64,000 bases of DNA from Agapetus fuscipes (GCA_951799405.1 OX637362.1:7456703-7520702), one strand, 5' to 3'; shown: positions 21,515 through 32,836, counted from the first letter of the stretch. Numbers and translations are program-made. The notes: generated from the letters alone by a model not told the origin.

Positions 21515-21589
21515 CCCGTATGTTTACTCCTTCCCTCCCTCCACAATAGCTCCGCCACCTTAAACAATCTCCGGAATGCGCTTTTGTAA

Positions 21590-21690
21590 TTCTTAGATTT
21601 CTTCTCTTGATAATAGTGTGATAACACCGAAAGCGCTCGAGGAAATAAATCATCTCGTGAAGAAGACGTTTTTATTTTTTTACATTATTA
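21590..21690 (+). repeat. Retroelement-tail stem-loop motif, diverged
   Basis: TTGATAATAGTGTGATAACA then CCGAAAGCGCTCGAGG and AAATAAA. Same layout as other GATAA-stem-GAAA tails in this window. Confidence 0.35.
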
Positions 21691-22470
21691 ATTTGTATTT
21701 AACATTGGTTAAATATTCTTTGACAGACACAATTTCCGATCGCAATAATTTCTCGTGGTTTTCATTTGCGTAATGCTTTTAGTTTTTCTGCCGCAGATAA
21801 AATACCACAATACTAAACTATGAAATGATAATGGCGGCCATAGTGTGTGTCCTTTTCGCGGTTATTTTTTACTTTCCAGCGGGCGTGCACTTTACATAAA
21901 TACAAATTCAAACACAATGCCTACATACGTACACACTAACACTGCTCACAGCGCACGACATGTACACAGATCTTTTCTAGCAGTCTGACTTATAAATACT
22001 GAGGAGGACTGTACGGAAGTTTCCCGGAAAGGAAATAACTTTTAAGAAATGCAATTCTCAGCCCGGCTTAGATTTAAGCACATAAATCACTGCAGAGGTT
22101 TTCTTTTACACAAAATGAGATTATAGTTAACAAAATGAGATTCTAGTTAACAAGTAAAGTAGCAGAACATTGAATTAATTATTATTAAATAAGGAATTAA
22201 TTAACATGATATTAAAGCATCTTGTACCTTTTGTGAGAGAACTTCCGCAAATATTTTTTTGTTTCATTTCCTTCCTTTCACCGGTAAGGTTATATTTTTA
22301 AGATTTCTCTTAAGTTTGAATTTGTTTACATTTTTCAATGTTTTTTGTTCTCCATAATTTATTGTTAATTTTTTAACGCTAAAAGTTTCGTTAAGATACT
22401 CCATAACTGTTTTCAAATATTTAATTAAATAAAAACAAAATAAATACACAGGTTATTTTATTTCATGTTT
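21691..22470. other. No recognised gene
   Basis: A short tandem pair (AAAATGAGATTATAGTTAAC and a one-base variant) lies at about 22115-22153. Nothing else recognised. Confidence 0.35.
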
Positions 22471-22673
22471 CCTTGACTTATTGGTTGTTATCAGGCTGAC
22501 CACCCATACTGTAAAAAATGGTCCACTTTAACAATTTCACCGTTGCGTCAGGGATGGTCGGTAAGAGTTGTAACACTTGTGTTCATTTGAGATTGGTGTT
22601 TTATGCTAGAGTCCACATGCGGCATGTGTAAGCGCGAACTTACACGTGTCTGCTTGTGAGAATGCATGTCGTT
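22471..22673 (+). repeat. R1 copy, 3'-truncated
   Basis: Starts CCTTGACTTATTGG and is collinear with type B R1 up to GTGAGAATGCATGTCG. The TTAGA tail is missing and the dispersed repeat at 22678 begins. Confidence 0.7.
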
Positions 22674-22677
22674 AAAA

Positions 22678-22920
22678 TCAAAACAGCTCTAAAACTAAAA
22701 AAAATAAAGGCATTTATTGGCATTCCCATCAATGTGGTTTTACGATGCTTTTCGATTTTTTGTCACAAGCGCCTTTAGGATAGAAATGGACAAAATCTTG
22801 TCGGTTACACCAAAACCATACATCGAAAACGCAGTTGTTTGCTTGGACATAAACAACTAAAAATATATCGCAGAGCTATGGGAGTTAGCGCATTAGAAAG
22901 AGCGGAAAATTTGAAGTAGT
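22678..22920 (+). repeat. Dispersed repeat shared with 25184-26098
   Basis: Matches the inside of the inverted-repeat element at 25085-26153 without its SINE inserts. An open frame ends ...RRAMGVSALERAENLK at a TAG at about 22918. The RRAMGVS block loosely recalls a conserved block of LINE ORF2 proteins, but this is not enough to assign a class. Confidence 0.6.
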
Positions 22921-23520
22921 AAATAATAATCTATAACGTAGAAAAAACGGACTTGAATGAATACCTACCGGTGATTTTGTTAAGTGACTAACAATTACAT
23001 TTCACCACAGCTAGCTGTTTTTTTTTTGTTTTAACTCGATAATAGCGTTTACAAAAAAATGTATTGAAACCAAATATCAAATCTTGTGAGTGTTTCAGTT
23101 TACATTATGTTTTGCCAAAACCCTATGGATGAGTGTAAGCGTGACGTATTATATACTAAGGGTTCTATAGCACCAGAGTCCTCGAATTCCCGGCATACCT
23201 GCGCACGTGCCAGCACAACAAAATACAGTGGAACCTCGCATCACGAGCATAATTCGTTCCAGAGTCTCGTTCGTTATGTGGAACACTCGTTAAGCGAAAC
23301 AATTTTTCCCATTTAAATCAATGTAAAACACGAAGTGTTCCATGGGATTTTTGTTATACAAATAAAATTACAAACCTATAAATTGTTGATGATCGGAACA
23401 AGCTGGATAAAAACATTTAAAAAAATAAAACTGGCTTGTTATTTATTATGACAAAAAATATTTGTTTTAAGTGTGACAGCGTTATCATTGAATAAATTTG
23501 TAGCACGCATAGCGTAAACA

Positions 23521-23759
23521 TACTGTAAAACGCATACTGTAAAAAATGGTTTACTTTGCCAATGTCACCCCTGTTACAGGGAAGGACGGCAAGAGTTGCA
23601 GGGTGTATGTCCATTTGAGATTGGTTTTTGTGTTGTAGGCTCACATGAGGCACGTGCAAGCGCGAACTTGTACGTGTCTGGTTGTGGGAATGCATGTAAT
23701 GTGAATCTCCAATGTAACATATCTTTGCAACTTAGATTAGATTATATTAGATTAGACAT
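23521..23759 (+). repeat. R1 copy, type B, nested in Tigger-like element
   Basis: 5'-truncated (starts within CATACTGTAAAA) and otherwise well conserved, with tail AGATTAGATTATATTAGATT. Confidence 0.75.
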
Positions 23760-23765
23760 AGCCGC

Positions 23766-23939
23766 CTCCTTATTAGGATGATGCTTCTCAATGTACGATG
23801 AAACAGTTTCCCATGCTTTCAGCATTTCTTTTATTGCGCCAGGAGATTGTTGCTCTGCTACTTCCTCTTCCTCCACTAACAAACTCTCCTTTATAACTTC
23901 TTGCTGTGAAATGCAATCCAACTCCTTAAGCGAAATTTC
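23766..23939 (-). pseudogene. Tigger-like transposase C-terminal remnant
   Basis: On the minus strand 58 codons are open, including ESLLVEEEEVAEQQSPG and IKEMLKAWETVSSYIEKHHP. An acidic stretch before a short helical C-terminus fits the end of Tigger/pogo transposases. It lies in the correct element but the DDE core is absent. There is no start or stop of its own. Confidence 0.45.
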
Positions 23940-24008
23940 ACTCGTTATGCGAAATGTCGCTCGTTAAGCGAACAATTTATTTACATTTTGTTTGCTCTGT
24001 ATCTGAAT

Positions 24009-24151
24009 TACTCGTTAAGAGAGCTACTCGTTAAGAGAGCTACTCGTTAAGAGAGCTACTCGTTAAGAGAGCTACTCGTTAAGAGAGCTACTCGTTAAGA
24101 GAGCTTCTCGTTAAGAGAGCTACTCGTTAAGAGAGCTACTCGTTAAGAGAG
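24009..24151. repeat. 16-bp minisatellite, about nine units
   Basis: Nine near-identical TACTCGTTAAGAGAGC units, one with a single T change, just inside the right end of the Tigger-like element. The unit derives from the element's own TCGTTAAG-containing end. Confidence 0.9.
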
Positions 24152-24369
24152 GATCAACTGTAAATGAATTTCAGTAACACGCTAACTAGCGGCCGTCTGT
24201 CTCTCAGTAGGGTGGAGGGGACTGTGTCCAAGTACAATACATCACGTTTACACTTACAATAGTCAAACTGACTACTAAAAAATATATAGGAACTTAAACA
24301 GCACCTCTGACGACAGTTTAATTATTTATATATTTTTGTTAAAACACTGTAGTTGAGTTTCAATGTAAA

Positions 24370-24660
24370 TTCGGCCGGTCTGTAGTCTAGTGGTTCACAC
24401 TTCTGACTCGTAAATGGAAGGTTGTGGGTTCAAATCCCGGCGGAGCACATACCATTTATGTATACTTTCAAATATGCTCTTCGCTGGGTGAAAAAAACAA
24501 AGATCGGTCACCAAAGGTCCATCCAGCGTTACAGCAACTGGGTCTTGCTTGAGAATTGACGCTTTCTACAGGGACGACCGAGCTTGCAGAGGGTTCTTGA
24601 GGTGTGATACACACAAAATGAGCGCTCACCAAATAAATCATCCTAATATTATTATTATTA
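24370..24660 (+). repeat. SINE2 with B-type tail and ATT run
   Basis: Head TGTAGTCTAGTGGTT, B box GGTTCAAATCCC, body CAGCGTTACAGCAACTGGGT. It then switches to a tail reading GAGGTGTGATACACACAAAA and AGCGCTCACCAAATAAATCA, ending in ATT repeats instead of poly(A). Confidence 0.8.
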
Positions 24661-25084
24661 TTTGATTTAAATCTGACCTTTTAATAAAATTGTTTTAAGA
24701 ATCACATTCTCCACAATCTGAGCTAAAAAAAAAGACGTTAAACACGGATAATGTGAGAGTTGTTTGAAATATTTTTAAAATCAATTCTCAGTTTTCATAA
24801 GACACATTGGTCCAGTGCACAAATAAACATTGCTCATGTGAAATCACCTGTGATGGACATAAGACAAACAAGCACTTAGGGGTCGAAGAACGATCAAGCT
24901 CTTCAATAGAGTTGACCAAAAAATATATTGCATTTACACCAGCACATCTATTGGGCGTTTTAGTTTTCCTACATTTTTGATACACGCTATGGTTGAATTT
25001 AAACGTAAAATTGTGTACTGTAAGCTTTTTAAGGGGTTGGGGAGAGGGAGGGGGGGGGGGGTGAAGGACTACTAAATATTATCG
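24661..25084. other. No gene; G-run at 25051-25061
   Basis: A 65-codon minus frame at 24788-24985 has no motif. The G homopolymer lies just upstream of the next element. Confidence 0.4.
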
Positions 25085-25311
25085 ACGGTTAAAAGGCGGT
25101 AGGGCATAAGCTACATCAACTAAATTGTTCAGGAGAGCAGTTTAAAGTTTGAGATTGCAGAAAAATGGCGTAACTTTTTTATTTAACGTAACAGCTCGAA
25201 AATTAAACAAAATAAAATCATTTATTGGCATTCCTATTAATGTGGTTTTACGATTGTTTTATGTCACAAGCGCCTTAAGGACAAAAAAGGCCAAAACACA
25301 AAAAAGGCCTC

Positions 25312-25383
25312 ACAACTGTCATAGACCCCTTGAGTCTCTAGAATCTAGGAAGTCTCCCGCACAGGATTTCTTAAAAAAAAAAC
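25312..25383 (+). repeat. SINE2 A-tail scrap
   Basis: AGAATCTAGGAAGTCTCCCG then CACAGGATTTCTT and an A run. It splits an open frame of the host repeat. Confidence 0.7.
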
Positions 25384-25593
25384 TTGTCGGTTTCACCAAA
25401 ACCATACTTCGAAAACGCAGTTGTTTGCTTGGGTATAAACAACACAAAAATCGTCGTAGAGCCATGGGAGTTACCCTGAAGGATGTTGATTCATCATGAA
25501 GGATGTTGATTCAGCCGTGGATTCATCTTTTAGTTGCAGGAAGGGTTGAGAATTAATTTTAAACATATCGGTGATCATTTTAGATTTTTATAG

Positions 25594-25910
25594 TCCGGTC
25601 GATAGCTCAGTTGGTAGAGTGCTCGCATTATACCCCGTGAGCTCGGGTTCGAATCCCACCGAGGAGGGTGTCAGAAATGATTTCCTATTTCTGTGTTTAT
25701 TTCAAACCCCATAATAAAAATACCGGCAAGGTTTACTCCGCCTTCACAAGAAATGAGTACCAGCCCCTTCGGGAGCTGGAAAACCCCCACTTCAACTTAA
25801 AGTAGTTGGCCCCCTTACCTGTAAAAATAAATAGGTTCAACTCGCCACATGCGACCCCTTCGGGGATAACGCGGCAAGAAGTTACACTATATGTGTAGCT
25901 TAGATGCGTT
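25594..25910 (+). repeat. SINE1, near full-length, best pol III boxes
   Basis: The A box TAGCTCAGTTGGTAGAG starts at 25603 and the B box GGTTCGAATCC is at 25646-25656. The tRNA-like head (about 70 nt) is followed by a unique body (GCAAGGTTTACTC, CCACTTCAACTTAAAGTAGT) and a 3' end GGCAAGAAGTTACACTATAT then GTGTAGCTTAGATGCG. No poly(A) tail; the 3' end matches all other copies. Confidence 0.9.
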
Positions 25911-26153
25911 TCGTTGTTTTTAGTTGCGTATACAATTTTTAAGAATAGATTTGAACAAAATGCTATTAATTTTGGAGGAATTAAATGCCAAAAGGTGTGC
26001 TTTGTTTACCGGAAATGAAATTATTTTGAATTTGAATTATGTAAATATCTAATAAGTTAGCGCATTAGAAAGAGCGGAAAATTTCAAGTAGGATAGCATT
26101 CAAAACTCATTTTTGGCTAAAATGTCGCTTATGCCCTACTGCCTTTTGACCGT

Positions 26154-26511
26154 AGTTATACAACTGAGAGATGCAAATTCATGCAAAATTATAAACTTGT
26201 AAAAATAATTGTGACGTCCACGTGTAGAGTAAACACATAAACTAATGTTCGCGCTGCACTTTAATTACTAAACTGCACGTGCAAACGCAAATGTAGCGTT
26301 TTATCAAAAATGTATGCAAATTTCCCACCAATTAGAAGTGCTTTTTAGTGTACACACACAAACATGCAAGACCTGTTAAAGAAAAAAAACAAACTTTTCA
26401 TTTTAAGCCTTATTAACTTTTACAATTTTTTTGCCCTTAAAAGCATGTCCTCCTCTATACACACACTTTTCCCAACAAAGTATGTTTAATTTAAGTTATA
26501 AAAATATTCTA
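26154..26511. other. No recognised feature
   Basis: AT-rich; nothing recognised. Confidence 0.35.
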
Positions 26512-27005
26512 TATTGATGAGATATATTACATGCATTTCCATAAGCAGACAAGTATAAGTTTGCACTAACATATGTCGCATGTGAACTAACAACATACAT
26601 CCCCAATTTCAAATGAGCATAGCCCCTGTTACTCATGCCGATCTTCTCTGAAGCAAGGGTGCCATTGGCAATGTGAAACATTTTTACAGTATGGGTGTTC
26701 AGCCACATACCAACTTTACCAAGTCAAGGAACATGTACATGTTACATTTTTTAAATCACAAATACTAAAATGTATAAAGATCAAAACAAATACAGAATAC
26801 AAAATTTTAATTGAAAAAATCCTATTCCTTGCCGCCAACATTACAGATCAACCGCCATTTTTTTCTGTCATTACATATGTACTTATTTTTTGTCATCCAG
26901 AGTCATAACCTTCTTCATACATGCTCTTCTTTTATTATGACTCTGGATATTCCATTCAGAAATTTTGTCCATACATACCTTTCTCGGTCTTCCTTTATGT
27001 CTATA
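26512..27005 (-). mobile_element. LINE-A 3' end, minus, decayed
   Basis: R1 at 26512-26731, then UTR, then ORF2 remnants on the minus strand at about 26830-27005. Recognisable pieces are AATGTTGGCGGC-like, TTATGACTCTGGATGACAAA and GAAAGGTATGTATGGACAAA. The order (ORF end, UTR, R1) matches intact copies. Confidence 0.7.
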
Positions 27006-27464
27006 CCAACTATATAGTAAAGGAATTCTCTGTTGGCGCGTGAAAAAAAACGGTTAATTTTTACAGACTACGTATTTGGTTAACACTACGTGGTACCGTT
27101 TTGTGTAAAATATGAGTAATTTTTCATGTTTAGGCAACTCCCTCTTCTCCCTCCTAGTTGCTCTATGGATGGAGTTGGTTGATTGGGTTAGTGCAGAATG
27201 TGGCGCAATTAGGCAGAAAGTTGGAGGAGCAATTGTATTAAAGGTAATTACAACAATGCTCCATTTAATGTTAATATGATAGAGCAACGTGGGCACTAAC
27301 CTAATGTAGTCTCATCTAAGTTGCACATTTTTAAGTATGCAGCTGTAATGTTGGCGGCTGCGGCTAGGGTTTTGAGGTTTATACTTATTATTTTTTTCAA
27401 TTTTAAGTTTTCTCGGATATTATTCATGATTATAGGTTTCCGGGTATATTCGCTGACTTTACTT
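27006..27464. other. No recognised feature
   Basis: Short frames only; no motif. Confidence 0.3.
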
Positions 27465-27525
27465 TTTTCTCGAGCCGACGTTTCGGATCGGTTACACGAT
27501 CCGTCATCAGGGCGGTCCTTCTGTG
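27465..27525 (-). repeat. Retroelement-tail stem-loop, strongest copy
   Basis: On the minus strand CTGATGACGGATCG, a loop, then CGATCCGAAACGTCGG form a clean stem between CTGATGA and GAAACG. The order of these words resembles a hammerhead ribozyme core, although an extra C in the stem breaks the canonical pairing. Confidence 0.5.
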
Positions 27526-27707
27526 TGTGTGGTTGGCCTTCGACTGGTTTGTGAAGTGCTTCTGATGTGGGTCGGTGCGGGGCGGGGTGAGGAGGGAGGC
27601 TGCATTTCTCTCTTCTTTTGCCTTGTCGTCATGCGATACAGTTGCTGAGGGGGTGAAACGGGGGGTTGGCGAGTACCTGGTGTATTATTTGTCTATTTAA
27701 AAAAATG

Positions 27708-27806
27708 TAACGCAACAAAGCTACACATATAGTGTAACTTCTTGCCGCGTTATCCCCGAAGGGGTCGCATGTGGCGAGTTGAACCTATTTATTTTTACAG
27801 GTAAAA
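27708..27806 (-). repeat. SINE1 3' end scrap, minus
   Basis: GCTACACATATAGTGTAACT and GCGTTATCCCCGAAGGGGTC, well conserved, ending at TTTTTACAGGTAA. Confidence 0.75.
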
Positions 27807-27829
27807 AAATGTAATTTGGTGTTTAAGTT

Positions 27830-28018
27830 CCTTGACTTATAGGTTGGTATGCGGCCGACCACCCATGATGTAAAAAATGGTTCACAATGCCAATGTCACC
27901 CCTGTTTCAGGAAAAGACGGCAGGAATTGCAGGTTGTTTGTCTATTTGAGATTTTTCGAAACGGGTTTTATACACATGAGGCGTTCTTCAATCTTTTATC
28001 TTTGTTGCAAAGTTATAC
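27830..28018 (+). repeat. R1 copy, shortened
   Basis: CCTTGACTTATAGGTTGGTA start, internal deletion before CTTTGTTGCAAAG. Confidence 0.65.
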
Positions 28019-28329
28019 TCTCGTAAATTGCTAAATAAATGTAAAAGTAAAAAAATACATATATAACTGTAAAATAAATATCCTAAAAGAAGACCGTTGT
28101 TTAATTTGGAGACAATTAGAACCCTAAAATCATAACTGCATTCATGTTGCCAGGTATGTTAATACTTAGACGAGTGAAATGCAAGTGTCGGGGTGTTAGT
28201 TTAGTGGTGGGCTAGAGAGTTTACCACTCCGCATGATCTCCCTCGGCTTCGGTACTGCTGAGCTTGATCCAAGATGCTAATTGTGTAATGAGATGAGGAT
28301 GTCAGACTGTGGCGTGATGCTGTTAGGGC

Positions 28330-28575
28330 AGTGATGGCAAACTAGGAGCTGAGATACATGATAGACAAGAAGTAGGGGCGTGCATCTCATACAGGCACAT
28401 GCGCCTAATGCATAGGCAATATATGGTACAAAAAAAAACATTAAAGCTTGATATACAGATTTATAATTCAAAATTTAATTTCGATTGGAGCCATTGTTAA
28501 CACTTGAACAGTCAAATGAGCTATTTTAAAGGAACGGGAGAAAATATTTATTCTGAAATGTATCGGCCTATACCC
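28330..28575 (+). repeat. Relative of the 2.25-kb transposon flank
   Basis: GGGGCGTGCATCTCATACAG to GAGCTATTTTAAAGGAACG matches, in reverse orientation, about 44005-44200 of the DNA transposon at 42411-44658. It starts near CAGTGATGGCAAACT, a possible hAT-like end. Confidence 0.55.
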
Positions 28576-28667
28576 TATATTCGCGCCTGACAAGAAGTGT
28601 GTGAACAAGAAATCGTACGTGTTACCTGGAAGAAAACTCCTTTATACTCTACGCAACGCATCGAAAT

Positions 28668-28952
28668 ACAACTTAACTACGCGCACAGGGTAACTTCTTA
28701 GCACGTTTTCGCGGAAGAAGTTCCATGTGGTGAGTGGAACCTATTTATTTTCACAGGTAAAGCCAACCACCTCAGGTCAAGCAGGAATTTCCCAGTTCTC
28801 AAAAGGACGGGTTCTCATATCTTATGAAGGCTAGAAGGAGTACATCTTGCTGGCATTTTTATTTTTAATTTGAATAAAACACCAAAACGGAAAACCATAT
28901 TTGACACCCTTAGTGAGATTTGAACCCGAGCTCTCGGCATGGATTATATTAG
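28668..28952 (-). repeat. SINE1, decayed, minus
   Basis: Head truncated at CTCGGCATGGATT; body and 3' end recognisable (GGTAACTTCTTAGCACG). Confidence 0.65.
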
Positions 28953-28959
28953 AGTGACG

Positions 28960-29110
28960 GTTAATGAGAGTAAAATGAGTTGGTTAAGGCATCCAGAAAT
29001 AATGGCCGATGAAGAAAAGAACAAGAGAAGAATATGCATGAAGAGAGTGATGAATGTCCAGGATATGAAATAAGTGTACAAGAACAGGTAATAAAGTGGA
29101 GAAAAATCTG
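28960..29110 (+). pseudogene. LINE-A-related ORF2 scrap
   Basis: The plus frame reads KNKRRICMKRVMNVQDMK then a stop and KWRKICMN, parallel to LINE-A NKRRASMKKVMTLDEMK and KKWRLICN. It is a more distant family member, broken by stops. Confidence 0.55.
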
Positions 29111-29249
29111 CATGAACTAACTACCGTTTCAGGCATGGCAAAGATAGGTTGATAAATTCAAGTCCTTCACCAGATGTGTTTCAAAAAGAGCTTTATGGAT
29201 GGTAAAGCAAGATCTTCGTTTCTTTGAATCAATTTCTTCTGGTTGTTTT

Positions 29250-29520
29250 TGGTCGGCCGATGACTGACTTTATAGAATGCTTGCATTTCATGTCAAAAGC
29301 TCGGGTTTGAATGCCACGTAGAGCGTCAGAAATGATTTTACATTTCTTTTTTATTTCAAACCCAATATAAAATACCAGCACGGTTTACTCAGCTTTTACA
29401 AAAAATGAGTACCAGCCCCGTCGGGAGCTGGGAAACTCACTTCAACAAAATAAAAAAAATAGGTTCCACCTGCCACATGCAACACCTTTGGGGAAAACAC
29501 GACAAGAAGTTACACTGTTG
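29250..29520 (+). repeat. SINE1, decayed
   Basis: The B-box relative GGTTTGAATGCC, then GTTTACTCAGC, AGTACCAGCCCCGTCGGGAG, ending CAAGAAGTTACACTG. Confidence 0.65.
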
Positions 29521-30309
29521 CACCAACCTCCAATCAATATTTGATAGAGACATCATATTTGATTGCTTAGTTCTGGTAAAGACCTCGGTTAAATATATCT
29601 CGGACGGGAATAATAATATGATGGGATTTGAACAGGAAAGATGATGTACATCGCTGATTTACGTATATGCAACCAAATTTTTGCTTTGTTGGGAGAAATC
29701 ACACTTACTTAATTTTGTTTTTTGTCTGATTGGAGTTTGGTGCAACAGGCCCTTAGTGTGTTAGTTACGTTACATTATTTATCCACCTGTATGTGGCACT
29801 TGAAGTGAAAAGTTTTTCAGTCACTGCGTTATGCTATGAAGGCCTCCTAACCTGGCAGGCGCGTCTAGGCTGCTGTAGACCTCTGCCTGTAATTGTCCTC
29901 TAACTCGGAGTAACCTTCTGTCTGATGCTCTCATTGCATTACCAACTCCATTATTCACGAGTGTTCCCAAAATATGCAATGTGGGGCTTGGTGGTTGTCG
30001 TGTAGGAAGAAGCATTTGTTTTCAATGTGAATCTGTTGATTATACGTCTTTAAAAAATAGCATGCGCTCAAAACTACTTTTTTTTAAACAAAAATACGGT
30101 TTAATAGAGTTTTAAACTCTCACTTTCACGGTTGGCGTTAAATAAAAAAATGTTTTTTTATGTTTTTTCAGGTAAGACCATGGTCTATTTGCGTGGAAGC
30201 GAAAAAACACAAAAACGATTTGTCGAATATTCAGGCTAGAAAATGCTGTGCGGGTTGCGTCAATTAAGCGCCAAAGTAAACCGCTGCAACCTCTTTTTTT
30301 TCTTCTTCT
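29521..30309. other. No recognised feature
   Basis: Frames at 29405-29644 and 29821-30015 have no motif. A word TAAGACCATGGTCTATTTGC at 30174-30193 recurs almost unchanged near 32186. Confidence 0.35.
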
Positions 30310-30690
30310 TTATATTAGCCTAAATCTGCTGATGATGATGATGAGTTGCTGATTTCTTTAAAACACCTTATCGTGACATAGTCTCCAGAAATTTTCTTGT
30401 CTTCAGTGCATTTTAGGTCCTCTTCCCATGGTCCTCAATCTCTTTTACACGATTTGGCAGGTGGTTCCAGGCCAGAGGCCCAGCAATTGCAAATGCACAC
30501 TCTCCAAACATTGTGTTGACTGGTGGTCGGTTTGTTCCGAGCTGCCTCTTCTCTTATGATGTTGACTCCCAGCTGTCTTTTTATGATTTCTGTGGTCTTC
30601 TAGAAAGACTTCTGCCAAATGGTTTTTCGAACATGGCAATGTGTGATAGTCTGGAACTGTCTGTCCTTCCTACACACGCATGAACCTTTG
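30310..30690 (-). pseudogene. CR1-like LINE 3' remnant, minus
   Basis: Parallels 35451-35928: ATGATGATGATGAGTTG tail, TTCTTGTCTTCAGTGCATTT and GTGGTTCCAGGCCAGAGGCC. The minus strand encodes the FGE-AFAIAGPLAWNHLP block in pieces, with frameshifts. Confidence 0.65.
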
Positions 30691-32311
30691 AAATTGAATA
30701 TGTGAATCAGATTACAGATTATAGATTGCATTTGAAATTAAAACTAATAATCAAACCATATCGTAAATATCCGTTTGGTCATTATAATAAATTAGCCGTA
30801 TTTATTTATGCGCATTTTGTTGACTATAAATTTTTGATGAATAACATAAAGTGGGAATAACAGCCATTACACTGATCATCCGCCAGTGCTGTTCGCCAGC
30901 TCATATTTGCTCGCATCTCATTTTATCAACCAGAATCAATAATTTACACTTTGATGCGCATTTTCAATAAATGTAACATGTATGGCTCAGTGCACATTGG
31001 AGTATTTACACTAAAAAAATGTCTAAAGTATTTTTATGTTTTTAGCAGGTTATACTTAATCAAAACTGCGATTCATTTATTTTACTCAATTTAGTTCCTC
31101 ACTTTTGAACAGTAGGACGGTTGATTTATGTTTGCCCTACAATTTTGGTCCTACATTCATACATATTATAAAGTCATTCTCGGAACATGGAGAATTGTTA
31201 TATACCACCTTTCTGAATTTCACCAGAATATTGGATTCAACACGTTTTTCATCTCAAATAACTACAAATCATTATTAGGTAGGTACCTACCTAAGCTTCT
31301 ACTTAACTCTAGAGATTTTATAGATTGTTATTTAATTAATACAGACAAATCAAATCCAACCACTTATATCTTGCATATTCGTTTCAGTATTTTATGTTTT
31401 ATCCACACTTTTCTCGATTAAAAAAACATTCTGTTGGCAAAATTCAATGTTATTCAAAATTTTATTTCGTTCCATTGGGTATTGGATTTTTTTCTGTTTT
31501 TTTAATATACTTTTTTTTAATTGCTATAAAATGCACATACAGTGATCTTTTGGTGGATAAATAACACATGAGAGTAGTTTTTCCACAAAAATTACCTACA
31601 TTTTTTTTTTAACATAATCGAGACGTGATTTAGCCAGACAACCCTCTTGCAATGTAACAAACTACATTTCATCTATTATTTAATTTAAATCTTTGACAAA
31701 TAACAGATGAGGGTATATATTTCTTTTATCGGATCTTGTACTACAATTATCCACATTGAAGAAATTTGAATGGTTAAAAAACACAACTTAAAATTTGGAC
31801 TTTTGACCAGTTTTTGTGTGCAAGTACTCCATAGTGCAACGCTCAGTACCTGAACAATCAAACTCAACCATGTCCTTTACAAAAAAAACTGTATGTTAAC
31901 TTCAACAATACCTCTAGTCAGCGTTTTACTTTAGATTCGTGTTTTTTTAAACGCAATGGCTGAGTGCAAACGTAAAGTTTTAAAGTTGTGGTACAGGATA
32001 TCAGTGATTACACAGTGGTGAGCCACACATCATCATCATCATCATATAAATAATTAATCAAAGGTATTCTCACTAAAAAGTCAACAGTCAATATTCGTCA
32101 TTAAATATTACGGGTAATGGAAAGTAAATAAACATTAGTATGATTTATGACAAACTATTTTTGTGCTTTTTTGGGTTAGACCATGGTCTATTTGCAGCTG
32201 ATACTTTTGTTACTTATTTATTAGTTCCTTGTTTGCTACTTATTATTTTTGGTTTTTTGTCATAACATCACCCATGAAAGTGAAAATGAAAGTAAAAAAA
32301 AAGATTTAACT
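30691..32311. other. No recognised feature (1.6 kb)
   Basis: AT-rich sequence with short fortuitous frames (97 codons at 31128-31421). A CAT microsatellite lies at about 32028-32045. No gene or repeat family recognised apart from the GACCATGGTCTATTTGC word near 32189. Confidence 0.4.
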
Positions 32312-32515
32312 AGTATGATTTATTTGGTAAGCGCTACTTTTGTGTAATTCACACCTCAAGAATCCTGTACGAGCTTGATCGTCACTATGTGGAGCGCCAG
32401 TTTTCAAGCAAGACCCCAGTTACTTTAAGGCTGGATGGACCTTTGGTGACCGATCTCGGGTAAAGGTAGTTAACATTTAAATTTTTCAACCCAGCAAAGG
32501 GCGTGCAATTAAAAA
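32312..32515 (-). repeat. SINE2 with B tail, head missing, minus
   Basis: TTTATTTGGTAAGCGCTACT, then CAAGACCCCAGTTACTTTAA, then TTTCAACCCAGCAAAGGGCG; stops before the tRNA head. Confidence 0.7.
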
Positions 32516-32836
32516 AAATGCATGCAAAGCAATAGTGTAAAGATAGGTAATAATTTTTCAATTTTGCATTTTTTTCTCATTTGCGGAGTCCTTAAAACAT
32601 AATCTGAAATGAAACGAGAAACGAGAATAACCAAATTTTCATTTTTATAAAGACAAATTCTCGTACATGATTGAACATTTGATTTTTTAATTACTAGCGC
32701 CTTTAAATACTCTTCTTATATTTAACTGAAAAAAAAACATTTTTTTAGAATTTTCTGTAAAGGTCGCTAACGAAAATAAGTTGCTTTATTTATTAACGTT
32801 TTCAATTCAATTTATTTTCGTAATAATCGTAAAAAG
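32516..32836. other. No recognised feature
   Basis: AT-rich, nothing recognised. Confidence 0.35.

Larger units (their letters stand above)
23226..24160. mobile_element. Tigger/pogo-like element, 935 bp, TA target
   Basis: The left end CAGTGGAACCTCGCAT and right end CTCTTAACGAG...GATCAACTG are imperfect inverted repeats flanked by TA (23224-23225, 24161-24162). The CAGTGGAACCTCG end and the TCGTTAAGCGAA body words are typical of Tigger/pogo elements in the Tc1-mariner group. It has absorbed an R1 copy and a minisatellite. Confidence 0.7.
25085..26153. mobile_element. TIR element, 1.07 kb, with nested SINEs
   Basis: The left end ACGGTTAAAAGGCGGTAGGG continues to GCATAAG, and the right end is its complement with a few mismatches (about 28 bp). 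The body at 25184-25480 and 26050-26098 matches 22678-22920. A SINE2 tail (25312-25383) and a SINE1 (25594-25910) inserted later. No sure target duplication and no transposase. Confidence 0.65.

Noticed and set aside
24009..24151. CRISPR-like array
   Set aside because: The 16-bp units are directly adjacent without spacers; eukaryotic minisatellite.
25594..25670. Functional tRNA gene
   Set aside because: A and B boxes are good, but acceptor pairing is missing and the sequence continues into the SINE1 body as in a dozen other copies.
27465..27525. Definite hammerhead ribozyme
   Set aside because: The core order fits but an extra stem base and no clear stem I/III closure; kept only as a motif finding.
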